Shown here one piece after another: positions 1 to 5,084 of a DNA stretch of 5,548 nt. The position numbers were made by a program, and so were the translations under genes. The notes under the pieces are model-generated. The model was not told where the DNA came from, did not search any database, and was given only the letters and a program-made list of their open reading frames with translations. Position 1 is the first letter of the stretch; every line of letters starts with the position of its first letter. This DNA is from Nitriliruptoraceae bacterium (lineage in GTDB: Bacteria; Actinomycetota; Nitriliruptoria; Nitriliruptorales; Nitriliruptoraceae). The stretch lies in contig SKJO01000166.1 of assembly GCA_007121975.1 (NCBI GenBank), positions 1 through 5,548 of the forward strand, given 5' to 3'.

Positions 1-84
1 ACCTCGGCCACCCAGCCGCGCCCCGGATCACGGTGCGGACGCGGCCGGTGTGCCGGCCCCGCCTCGCAAGGCGGGGCACGACGC
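1..84. other. Left-edge segment without a supported gene
   Basis: This short flank lies downstream of the TetR-type gene. I see no start with a ribosome binding site and no conserved protein in any frame. Its only clear content is the hairpin at 56-77. All three plus frames are open, but this is expected in DNA this rich in GC. Confidence 0.5.
56..77 (-). terminator. Hairpin terminator candidate after the TetR-type gene
   Basis: A perfect 9-bp stem (GCCCCGCCT, 56-64, against AGGCGGGGC, 69-77) closes a 4-nt loop and lies 7 nt beyond the TetR stop codon. Read on the minus strand the loop is UGCG, which fits the stable UNCG tetraloop class. There is no U-tract, so it is either a U-tract-less terminator of the kind often seen in high-GC Gram-positives or a 3'-end stabilising hairpin. 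Confidence 0.55.
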
Positions 85-690
85 TCAGCCGGTCTCGAGG
101 CCGACCAGCGCCCCGAGCAGGCCGTCGACGAGCACCTCGGTCTCCGGCCAGTCGATCTGTGCCAGGTTGACGGTGAGGGTCGCCAGCCCGTGCAGGGCCG
201 CCCACAGCAGCAGGGCCTGTTCGAAGCTGTCGCCGCCTCGGGCGACGCCGGCCTGCTGGCAGGCCTCGATCCCCGACTCGAGGCTCACGAACGCCGCCGT
301 GCCCGACGGGCCGCCGGGAAGCAGCGTGTCCCGACGTGCCGAGAACAGCATCGCGTAGCCTCCGGGCTCCTGCTGGGCCCATTGCAGGTAGGCCAGGCAT
401 CCACCCCGCAGGGCACCGGCGACGTCGCCGGCCTGCTGCGCGGGGGCCCGGCCCGCACGGATCGCCTCCGCGAGCGACCCGAAGCGCCGGGCGACCGCCT
501 CCCGGATCAGCGACTGCTTGTCGGGGAAGTGGCGGTAGAGCGAGGGCGGGGTGACCCCGACCCGGTCCACGATCGCGCGGACCGTGACCTCACGCTCGTC
601 GCCGGTCTCGTTGAGCAGCTGCTCGGCGGCGTCGAGCAGCTCGGCGCGCAGGCGATCACCCTCCCCCCGGGGGCTGCGCGAACGGGCCAC
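85..690 (-). CDS. TetR/AcrR-family transcriptional repressor with WHG-type C-terminal domain
   Basis: This 201-residue protein has the usual TetR length. The N-terminal DNA-binding domain spans about residues 12-60, with the helix-turn-helix near 37-57 ending in the family signature LYRHFPDK. The C-terminal ligand and dimerisation domain carries WAALHG at residues 163-168, the motif that names the WHG domain of this family. The start is GTG at 690; GAGG (minus strand, 697-700) lies 6 nt before it, which supports this start. The gene is divergent from the GNAT-membrane fusion gene at 889, and the 198-bp gap contains palindromes over a promoter, so it probably represses that gene, itself, or both. 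TetR proteins usually release DNA on binding a small hydrophobic ligand; nothing here identifies the ligand. Family assignment is sure; the target is inferred from position. Confidence 0.93.
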   Translation of the reverse strand: MARSRSPRGEGDRLRAELLDAAEQLLNETGDEREVTVRAIVDRVGVTPPSLYRHFPDKQSLIREAVARRFGSLAEAIRAGRAPAQQAGDVAGALRGGCLAYLQWAQQEPGGYAMLFSARRDTLLPGGPSGTAAFVSLESGIEACQQAGVARGGDSFEQALLLWAALHGLATLTVNLAQIDWPETEVLVDGLLGALVGLETG

Positions 691-711
691 CTCGCACCTC
701 GGTGATCGGTC

Positions 712-732
712 GGTACGTGATCCCCCGATACC
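712..732. promoter_or_regulatory. Weak imperfect dyad upstream of the TetR-type gene
   Basis: GGTA (712-715) faces TACC (729-732) around a 13-nt centre, 22 nt upstream of the GTG start. The CGATA at 726-730 also occurs in the palindrome at 838-850. It could be a secondary or autoregulatory operator, but the symmetry is poor and chance is a real possibility. Confidence 0.2.
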
Positions 733-770
733 TCATCGCCCGGCACCTCGCCATGCGGCCTCCCCAGGCT

Positions 771-804
771 AGCGCGGCTCCGGGGCAACGCCCCGCTCGG
801 CGCT
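771..804. repeat. Composite hairpin in the divergent intergenic region
   Basis: An inner perfect stem CGGGGC (781-786) / GCCCCG (790-795) with a 3-nt AAC loop is enclosed by AGCGC (771-775) / GCGCT (800-804). It lies upstream of the plus-strand promoter candidate, so it cannot be in that gene's leader. It would fall in the 5' untranslated region of the TetR transcript if that starts in the AT-richer stretch near 830-860. The role is unknown. Confidence 0.35.
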
Positions 805-817
805 GCGCATGAGCCAT

Positions 818-857
818 TCGACACGCGCGCTATCCTTCGATAGCGTATCGCTTGCTA
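818..857 (+). promoter_or_regulatory. Promoter with overlapping operator palindromes for the GNAT-membrane gene
   Basis: TCGACA (818-823) matches five of six bases of the TTGACA -35 box. After a 17-nt spacer comes TAGCGT (841-846), matching the TAnnnT -10 pattern of actinobacterial housekeeping promoters. Two palindromes overlap it: GCTATCcttcGATAGC (829-844) spans the spacer and -10, and CGATAgcgTATCG (838-850) spans the -10 and start side. A third weak pair, TAGC (841-844) / GCTA (854-857), extends the symmetry. The stretch is much richer in A and T than its surroundings. A TetR dimer bound here would block RNA polymerase, so this is the best operator candidate for the repressor at 85-690. 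A start near 853 would give a leader of about 35 nt. On the minus strand TTGAGA (860-865) with TATCGA (837-842) is a weaker promoter pair that could serve the TetR gene. Confidence 0.55.
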
Positions 858-888
858 GCTCTCAATCAGCAGCAGCCCCGGGGGGATC

Positions 889-2034
889 ATGACCGAGCAC
901 GCCAGCTCTGCACCACCCACCACGCCACGGACCGGCGTCCGCGTCCGAGAGCTGCGACCCGAGGACGCGCAACCGCTCAAGGCGGTCATGCGCCGTGCGT
1001 TCGACTCCTTCGACCAGCTGCTGTACTCCACGCGCGGGCGCGAGGTGCTCGTCGCCGTCGATGCCGACGACACCCCCATCGGCGGCGTCGTGCTGCACGC
1101 CACCCCCGCCCCCGACCGGCCCGCGCCCCACGGCCGGCTCGGGATCGTGCACTTCATCTTCGCCGATCCGCAGGCCGGCATCCGCGGGATCGGTACGGCC
1201 CTGCGCGATGCCGCCGATGAGCGCTTCGAGCAGCTCGGCTGCACCGAGACCTCGGCGCGCATCGACGCGGTCAACACCGCCTCGCAGGCGTTGCACCGTT
1301 CCGGCGGCTACCACCTGGCGTCCGGCCGCGAGCAGCTGCGTCGGTGGGGCTGGCGCCTGCCACAGCGCTGGCTGCAGGCCGGCCACGGGTTCGATCCGGG
1401 CATGCAGCTGTGGCTGCGACCCGACACCACGCCGGCCGCTCGGCCCCCCGCCCGCTGGACCCGGCTGACCGCGACCTGGCTCATCAACGCGGCGCTGCTG
1501 GCCGTCATCGCCTGGCGCGCACCCCGTGGGGAGGCGCCGCTGGCGGTGGCACTGGGCACCGCGGTGCTCGCCGCAGGCGTGCTGCTCGGCCTGCGCGAGG
1601 CCGGCATCCGACTCGCGGCCCGCGCCCAGGGGCTCGACCTCGGGCATGCCCCCTGGGGCAACGCGATCGGGCTGTCCGGAGCGCTCGCCCTCGCGTTCGG
1701 CGTCTGGCTGCCCCTGTCCGGATCGTCGACCCCGCAGGCCGCCCGTTGGCGACACGACGCCGAGGTGGCGCGGCTGGGACGCGCCCACCTCGCCGGGGGC
1801 CTGGCGGTGGCGGCCCTGGCCTGGACGACGGTCCTGATCGAACCCGACCTCGCCTGGCTGAGCTGGCCGGACCTGCGCCGGGCCGCGGTGATGCTCGCGC
1901 TCGTCGACCTGGTCGTGCCGATCTCCCCGCTGATCGGCACCGCCGCCCGCCACGTCAAGCAGTGGTCCACCGCCGCGTGGGTGCCGCTCGCGGTGCTCGG
2001 ACTCGGTCCGCTGCTGCTGACCCTGCTGGGCTGA
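889..2034 (+). CDS. GNAT acetyltransferase fused to a degenerate site-2-protease-like membrane domain
   Basis: The product has 381 residues and two parts. Residues about 17-145 form a GNAT acetyl-CoA-dependent acyltransferase domain: motif A runs from HFIFADP (88-94) to RGIG (99-102), and motif B is at N129 to GGYHLA (139-144). A Trp/Arg-rich amphipathic stretch (151-178) leads to a membrane part with about six hydrophobic segments (near 193-210, 216-236, 257-275, 297-317, 331-350, 363-380). This part reads like an M50 site-2 protease. GLREAGIRLAARAQGL (234-249) sits where HExxH is expected, ARLGRAHLAGGLA (294-306) resembles the helix with AGP, and LVDLVVPISPLIG (338-350) resembles NxxPxxPLDG. 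Both zinc histidines and the aspartate are replaced (Arg, Ile, Ile), so proteolysis is unlikely. ATG 889 is the only start after an in-frame TAG at 856; a G-run (880-885) precedes it closely. Substrate is unknown. The GNAT call is firm; the pseudo-protease reading is inference from motif order. Confidence 0.85.
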   Translation: MTEHASSAPPTTPRTGVRVRELRPEDAQPLKAVMRRAFDSFDQLLYSTRGREVLVAVDADDTPIGGVVLHATPAPDRPAPHGRLGIVHFIFADPQAGIRGIGTALRDAADERFEQLGCTETSARIDAVNTASQALHRSGGYHLASGREQLRRWGWRLPQRWLQAGHGFDPGMQLWLRPDTTPAARPPARWTRLTATWLINAALLAVIAWRAPRGEAPLAVALGTAVLAAGVLLGLREAGIRLAARAQGLDLGHAPWGNAIGLSGALALAFGVWLPLSGSSTPQAARWRHDAEVARLGRAHLAGGLAVAALAWTTVLIEPDLAWLSWPDLRRAAVMLALVDLVVPISPLIGTAARHVKQWSTAAWVPLAVLGLGPLLLTLLG

Positions 2035-2046
2035 GCCCCAGCCCAG
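2026..2046 (+). terminator. Hairpin over the stop codon of the GNAT-membrane gene
   Basis: CTGGGCT (2026-2032) and AGCCCAG (2040-2046) form a perfect 7-bp stem with a 7-nt loop that contains the end of the TGA stop. There is no T-run after it. It may be a weak terminator or a 3' stability element; the GC content makes chance hairpins common. Confidence 0.35.
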
Positions 2047-2154
2047 GCTGCTCGGCAGGGGATCGAACCCCGGCGCGCCCCGCCGTATGCGCGAAGCGCG
2101 CGTCGATGCGCGATGAGCGGCCGGCTGGTGGGGAGTGCGGCACCGCTCAGCGAC

Positions 2155-2265
2155 GCGGCGTACGCAGCCGGACACCAGCGACCGGCTCGGTACGCCACAT
2201 CCTCCACGCTGGACCATGCGGCGTACGCAACCGGACAGCTGTGGCCGCTTGGGTACGCCGCATCC
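2155..2265. repeat. Two tandem 48-bp mosaic repeats with inverted GTACGC half-sites
   Basis: Unit 1 (2155-2202) and unit 2 (2218-2265) match at 39 of 48 positions and are offset by exactly 63 bp. Each begins GCGGCGTACGCA, continues with CCGGACA, and ends GGTACGCC(A/G)CATCC, so its two ends are inverted relative to each other. The result is four half-sites with GTACGC at 2160, 2190, 2223 and 2253, spaced 30, 33 and 30 bp, in alternating orientation. In unit 2 the arms ATGCGGCGTAC (2216-2226) and GTACGCCGCAT (2253-2263) are perfectly complementary over 11 bp. AGCGGCCGGCT upstream (from about 2116) may be a decayed further copy. The arrangement resembles REP/BIME elements, which also sit between convergent genes. 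An array of protein-binding sites is the main alternative. Confidence 0.7.
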
Positions 2266-2346
2266 GTCGACGGGCCTCGGTGCGCACCCCGATCGACCGT
2301 TGAGCGCGCAGACACCCCCGCTGATCGCACGCCGTTCACCTCCCCG

Positions 2347-2386
2347 CTCCTCGAGCGGCGGCGACCGGGGCGCGCCACTCGAGGAG
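2347..2386 (-). terminator. Inverted repeat after the glycoside hydrolase gene
   Basis: CTCCTCGAG (2347-2355) and CTCGAGGAG (2378-2386) are perfect 9-bp inverted arms around a 22-nt GC-rich loop, 17 nt beyond the hydrolase stop. Each arm contains CTCGAG, itself a palindrome. There is no U-tract. It is placed where a terminator for the sugar operon is expected, but the long loop makes it less typical. Confidence 0.35.
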
Positions 2387-2403
2387 GATCGGGAGGTCGC
2401 GGA

Positions 2404-3522
2404 TCAGTCCGGCTCGGTCGTACGCCGGATCAGCGCGGTCTCTTCCTCGTCATAGGGCGTGCCGTCCGGATGGAAGATGTCGTGGAACCAGACCTCGGGT
2501 TCGCGTGCGCTGCGCGGGGAGTCCCAGGCGTAGGTCGTCTGGCTGCGTCCCGCGACCAGTCCCCAGTTCAGCGCACCGACGTCCTCGGCGCGCAGCACCG
2601 GCAGGTTCGACGCGAAGGTGCTGCCAAGGGTGCGGGCCATGTACTCGGTGCACACCATCGGCCGACCGAGCAGCCGCAGGGAGCGGATCAGCCAGTCGAG
2701 ATCGGTCGCGTCACCGTAATGGTGGAAGGTGATGAGGTCCGAGGCCAGCAGTTGGAACCGGTTGAGCTCGGAGAACGCCGCGGTGATCTCCCAGATCCCG
2801 CTGGTCAGCGGCTGGGAGACCCCGATCGACCGGGCCCAGCGGAAGGCCGCGTCGAGCAGCGGCAGGGCGTTGACGATCAGCCCCTCGTTGCCGGGTTCGT
2901 TGTACAGGTCCCAGGCCACCACGCGTTCGTCATCAGCGAAGTTGTCGAGCACCCCGCTGACGTAGTCCTCGAGCCGGGGCCACTGGGCAGGATCGACGGC
3001 GGCCTTGGCGTTGGGGCTCTGGACCCACTGCGAGTTGTGCACGCCGGGGATCGGTTCGGGCTGTGTTCCGGGGTGGGCGTAGTTGAGCCACACGCCTTCG
3101 AAGAAGACCGGCATCACCGAGATACCGCGGTCTCCCGCCAAGGTCAGGAACTGCTCGAACTCCGACAGCAGCAGGTCCGGATCGCTCCACAGCAGATCGT
3201 GGAGGAAGACCCGTAGGGTGTTGAAACCGAGCGAACGGGCCAGGTCGAGCTCGGCGGCGATGACCTGCGGATCGAAGGTCTCGGGCTGCCACATCTCGAG
3301 CTGGTTGACCGCGTAGGCCGGGATGTAGTTGCACCCGACGATCCAGGGACGACTGGCATGCCAGTCGGTGATCCGCTCCCGGGTCCAGCGCCCGACCCGC
3401 AGGGGGTCGTCCTCACTGGGCAGCCCGGTGAACGGGTTGGGCCCGGCAGCCGGCGACTGGGAGGCCGAGCCGACCGAGACCACACCTTCGTGGTCCTCGG
3501 GGGTTCGTGGCATGTCTTCCAT
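2404..3522 (-). CDS. Cytoplasmic clan-A glycoside hydrolase (GH5/cellulase-like)
   Basis: This 372-residue protein is a TIM-barrel retaining glycosidase. After about 45 residues of low-complexity N-terminus the fold begins at RPWIVGCNYIPAYAVNQLEMW (58-78). A first-half signature, GFNTLRVFLHDLLW (99-112), follows. The acid/base glutamate is E209 in WDLYNEPGN, and the nucleophile is probably E293 in VCTEYMAR; FHHYG (266-270) and the Trp/Gly segment at 319-334 match the substrate-binding loops of the clan. No signal peptide or membrane segment is visible, so it should act inside the cell on imported saccharides, in keeping with the binding-protein and permease genes just upstream. Proteins of this type are usually annotated as cellulase-family hydrolase or 1,4-beta-xylanase, but the sequence does not fix the substrate. 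The start could be ATG 3522 or ATG 3513; the latter has GGAAG close before it, the former no evident binding site. Confidence 0.85.
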   Translation of the reverse strand: MEDMPRTPEDHEGVVSVGSASQSPAAGPNPFTGLPSEDDPLRVGRWTRERITDWHASRPWIVGCNYIPAYAVNQLEMWQPETFDPQVIAAELDLARSLGFNTLRVFLHDLLWSDPDLLLSEFEQFLTLAGDRGISVMPVFFEGVWLNYAHPGTQPEPIPGVHNSQWVQSPNAKAAVDPAQWPRLEDYVSGVLDNFADDERVVAWDLYNEPGNEGLIVNALPLLDAAFRWARSIGVSQPLTSGIWEITAAFSELNRFQLLASDLITFHHYGDATDLDWLIRSLRLLGRPMVCTEYMARTLGSTFASNLPVLRAEDVGALNWGLVAGRSQTTYAWDSPRSAREPEVWFHDIFHPDGTPYDEEETALIRRTTEPD

Positions 3523-3543
3523 GCTAGAGGCCGATCAGCGTGG

Positions 3544-3584
3544 GCCCGGTGGCGGCCCGCCGCTCGTGCGGGCCACCACCGGGC
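3544..3584 (-). terminator. Strong 17-bp hairpin between binding-protein and hydrolase genes
   Basis: Arms 3544-3560 and 3568-3584 pair over 17 bp around a 7-nt loop. The single mismatch (C3553 against A3575) becomes a G-U pair in RNA made from the minus strand, so the stem is continuous in the operon transcript. It starts 8 nt beyond the binding-protein stop (3593) and ends 21 nt before the hydrolase ATG. There is no U-tract. It may act as a partial terminator or as a 3' barrier protecting the binding-protein message, as between genes of other sugar-uptake operons. Confidence 0.6.
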
Positions 3585-3592
3585 AGGTGGAC

Positions 3593-4987
3593 TCAGGGAG
3601 CGACCGTGCCGAGCTCCTCGTTCATGCGCGCCTCGGCGTCGGCGAGCGCGGCCGCCGGGTCCTTGTCGCTGACCCAGGTGGCGTTGAGCTCGTCGGCCAG
3701 GGCATCCCAGGCGCCGGCCCAGCCGACCACGGCGGGCACGAACACGGCGGTGTCGGCCGCATCCGCATAGTTGTCCCGCTGGGGTGCGTCGTCGAGCTCA
3801 CCGCCGGTCAGCACCGAGGTGCGGTTGGCCAGGTGCCCCGTGCCGCGGGCCCAGGCACCGATGTTGTCGTAGAGGAAGGAGACGAACTCCAGCGAGGCAT
3901 CGCGGGCCGCGTCGTCCTCGTTGGCCTCGGCAGGCAGGACCCACAGGTGCGAGTCACCCCAGAAGCCCGGCTGGTCGTAGAGCACCGGAACCTGCAGGGC
4001 GGCGTAGGTGAAGTCCGCCTCGCGGGTGTACTGGTCGACCACCCAGGTGCCGTTGTGCAGCACGGCGACGTCGCCGGCAAGGAACGCGGCCTGGGAGTCG
4101 GTGTAGCCCTGCGTCGGGTCCGAGGCGGTCGTCGCGAGCTCGTTGAGCAGCCGCAGGGCCTCCTGCCCCTCGGGGGTGTTGACGGTGGCGTTGCCGTCGG
4201 CGTCCACGATGTCGCCACCCTGCTGGGCGACGAGGCCGAGGAAGAGCCGGGCACCCACGGCGAACTCGAACCAGTCCTGCGAGAAGTACCGCGCTCCGGT
4301 GGCCTCCTGCACCGCCTCGGCCTGCTCGAGCAGTTCGTCGACGCTGGTCGGCATGATCGGCGCACCGTCCGCGTCGACCAGACCGGCCTGCTCGAAGAGG
4401 TCGACGTTGACGTGCCACAGGCTGCCGTGGATGTCGAAGGGTGCGGCGTAGATCTCGCCCTCGAAGATGGCCCCGGCCTGGGCCGGCTCGGTGTAGTCGG
4501 AGAAGTCCACCCCGGCGGCGGCAAGGTCGTCTTCGATCGGGCGCAGCAGGTTGCGGTCGGCGAAGTCCGGCAGACGGTGGGAGTGCATGACCGCCACGTT
4601 GGGCGGGTTACCCGACGCGAACGTGGTGGACAGCTGGGTGTAGTACTGGTCCCAGACCGCGCCGCCGAGTCGGTCGACGAAGATGCCGTTGTCCTCGGCG
4701 TTGAAGGCGTTGGTGAGGATCTGGATGACCTCGCACTCGTCGGTCGCCTCGGAGACGTCGGTCACACCCTGGGTGGATTCGTCGCAGTCGCCGAAGAACC
4801 GCGCGAGCGTGATCGTGAGGTCGTCACCACCCGCGGTTTCGCCCGCGTCGGCGTCCTCGGCGGCATCGGTGCCGGTGTCGTCATCGCTGTCGGTTGGGTC
4901 GGTGTCACCGTTCCCGCCACAGGCACCGGCGACGAGCGCCAGCGCGAGCAGCAGTCCCAGGACACGGAACCGTCGTGTCGTGGTCAT
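3593..4987 (-). CDS. Sugar ABC transporter substrate-binding lipoprotein (family 1, MalE-like)
   Basis: The 464-residue product binds a saccharide outside the membrane and delivers it to the permease. Residues 1-22 are a lipoprotein signal: TTTRRFR, a hydrophobic run, then LVAGAC with C23 as the lipidated cysteine. An acidic Asp/Thr/Gly linker (about 25-56) tethers the binding domain. The fold starts at LTITLARFF (57-65); family features include YYTQLSTTFASGNPPNVAVM (115-134), IFEGEIYAAPFDIHGSLWHVN (174-194), the AAFLAGDVAVLHNGTW segment (300-315) and a late Trp/Gly-rich ligand loop (422-428). C68 and C85 flank a short insert and could form a disulfide. ATG 4987 is preferred over upstream codons because GAGAGGGAG precedes it and the signal peptide begins there. 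The mature protein is strikingly acidic, with a single lysine. The gene follows, rather than precedes, the permease gene. Ligand is unknown. Confidence 0.93.
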   Translation of the reverse strand: MTTTRRFRVLGLLLALALVAGACGGNGDTDPTDSDDDTGTDAAEDADAGETAGGDDLTITLARFFGDCDESTQGVTDVSEATDECEVIQILTNAFNAEDNGIFVDRLGGAVWDQYYTQLSTTFASGNPPNVAVMHSHRLPDFADRNLLRPIEDDLAAAGVDFSDYTEPAQAGAIFEGEIYAAPFDIHGSLWHVNVDLFEQAGLVDADGAPIMPTSVDELLEQAEAVQEATGARYFSQDWFEFAVGARLFLGLVAQQGGDIVDADGNATVNTPEGQEALRLLNELATTASDPTQGYTDSQAAFLAGDVAVLHNGTWVVDQYTREADFTYAALQVPVLYDQPGFWGDSHLWVLPAEANEDDAARDASLEFVSFLYDNIGAWARGTGHLANRTSVLTGGELDDAPQRDNYADAADTAVFVPAVVGWAGAWDALADELNATWVSDKDPAAALADAEARMNEELGTVAP

Positions 4988-4990
4988 GCT

Positions 4991-4998
4991 CTCCCTCT
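4991..4998 (-). promoter_or_regulatory. Ribosome binding site of the binding-protein gene
   Basis: The minus strand reads AGAGGGAG just before ATG 4987, with GAGGG (4993-4997) about 5 nt away. It decides between this start and in-frame ATG or GTG codons further upstream, which would add 10 to 37 residues before the signal peptide. Confidence 0.7.
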
Positions 4999-5004
4999 CG
5001 GTCT

Positions 5005-5021
5005 CCGGATGCTCCATCCGG
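5005..5021 (-). repeat. Small hairpin just upstream of the binding-protein ribosome binding site
   Basis: CCGGATG (5005-5011) and CATCCGG (5015-5021) form a perfect 7-bp stem with a 3-nt loop, about 6 nt upstream of the purine-rich ribosome binding site. In the operon RNA it would leave that site exposed, and could block 5' decay of the binding-protein message or tune its translation. Confidence 0.5.
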
Positions 5022-5035
5022 CAGGTGCGTGCGCA

Positions 5036-5054
5036 TGCCAGCGGGTCGCTGGCA
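5036..5054 (-). repeat. Second hairpin in the permease/binding-protein gap
   Basis: TGCCAGCG (5036-5043) and CGCTGGCA (5047-5054) form a perfect 8-bp stem with a 3-nt loop. It lies 30 nt past the permease stop and 14 nt before the hairpin at 5005-5021. It may be a 3' end of the upstream message or part of a processing site between the two cistrons. No U-tract follows. Confidence 0.5.
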
Positions 5055-5084
5055 CGGGTCGTGCATGGGATCGGGTCGGGGTGG

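Larger units (their letters stand above)
2035..2403. other. Convergent intergenic region, 369 bp, rich in repeats
   Basis: The plus-strand GNAT gene ends at 2034 and the minus-strand hydrolase gene at 2404, so both are transcribed into this region. It holds CGCGC / GCGCG arms (2097-2101, 2108-2112), the mosaic repeats at 2155-2265, and a 9-bp inverted repeat at 2347-2386. Reading frames are open across it on both strands, but none has a convincing ribosome binding site or a recognisable protein, and the long ones run antisense through neighbouring genes. I treat it as non-coding. Confidence 0.6.

Noticed and set aside
1..17. Minus-strand edge reading GGCTGGGTGGCCGAGGT resembles the 5' end of a serine- or leucine-type tRNA
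   Set aside because: Only the acceptor and D-stem start could be present. The rest is outside the window, so cloverleaf pairing cannot be tested and chance similarity is likely.
2097..2112. CGCGC / GCGCG inverted arms as a terminator
   Set aside because: The stem is only 5 bp in a region where runs of CG are common, and no T-run follows. It is not distinguishable from chance.
862..2217. Long open frame of 451 codons on the minus strand across the GNAT-membrane gene
   Set aside because: Antisense to a gene with clear domains. The product is rich in Arg, Gly and Pro with no recognisable motif, as expected from a GC-rich shadow frame.
2155..2265. The repeats as a CRISPR array
   Set aside because: There are only two units, the repeat part is longer and less exact than in CRISPR, the spacer would be 15 bp, and no cas gene is nearby.
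2113..3216. Plus-strand frame with two 21-residue repeats (AAYA and GYA motifs)
   Set aside because: The peptide repeat is a by-product of the 63-bp DNA period. The frame has no ribosome binding site and runs antisense through most of the hydrolase gene. Mismatches between the repeats do not favour third codon positions.
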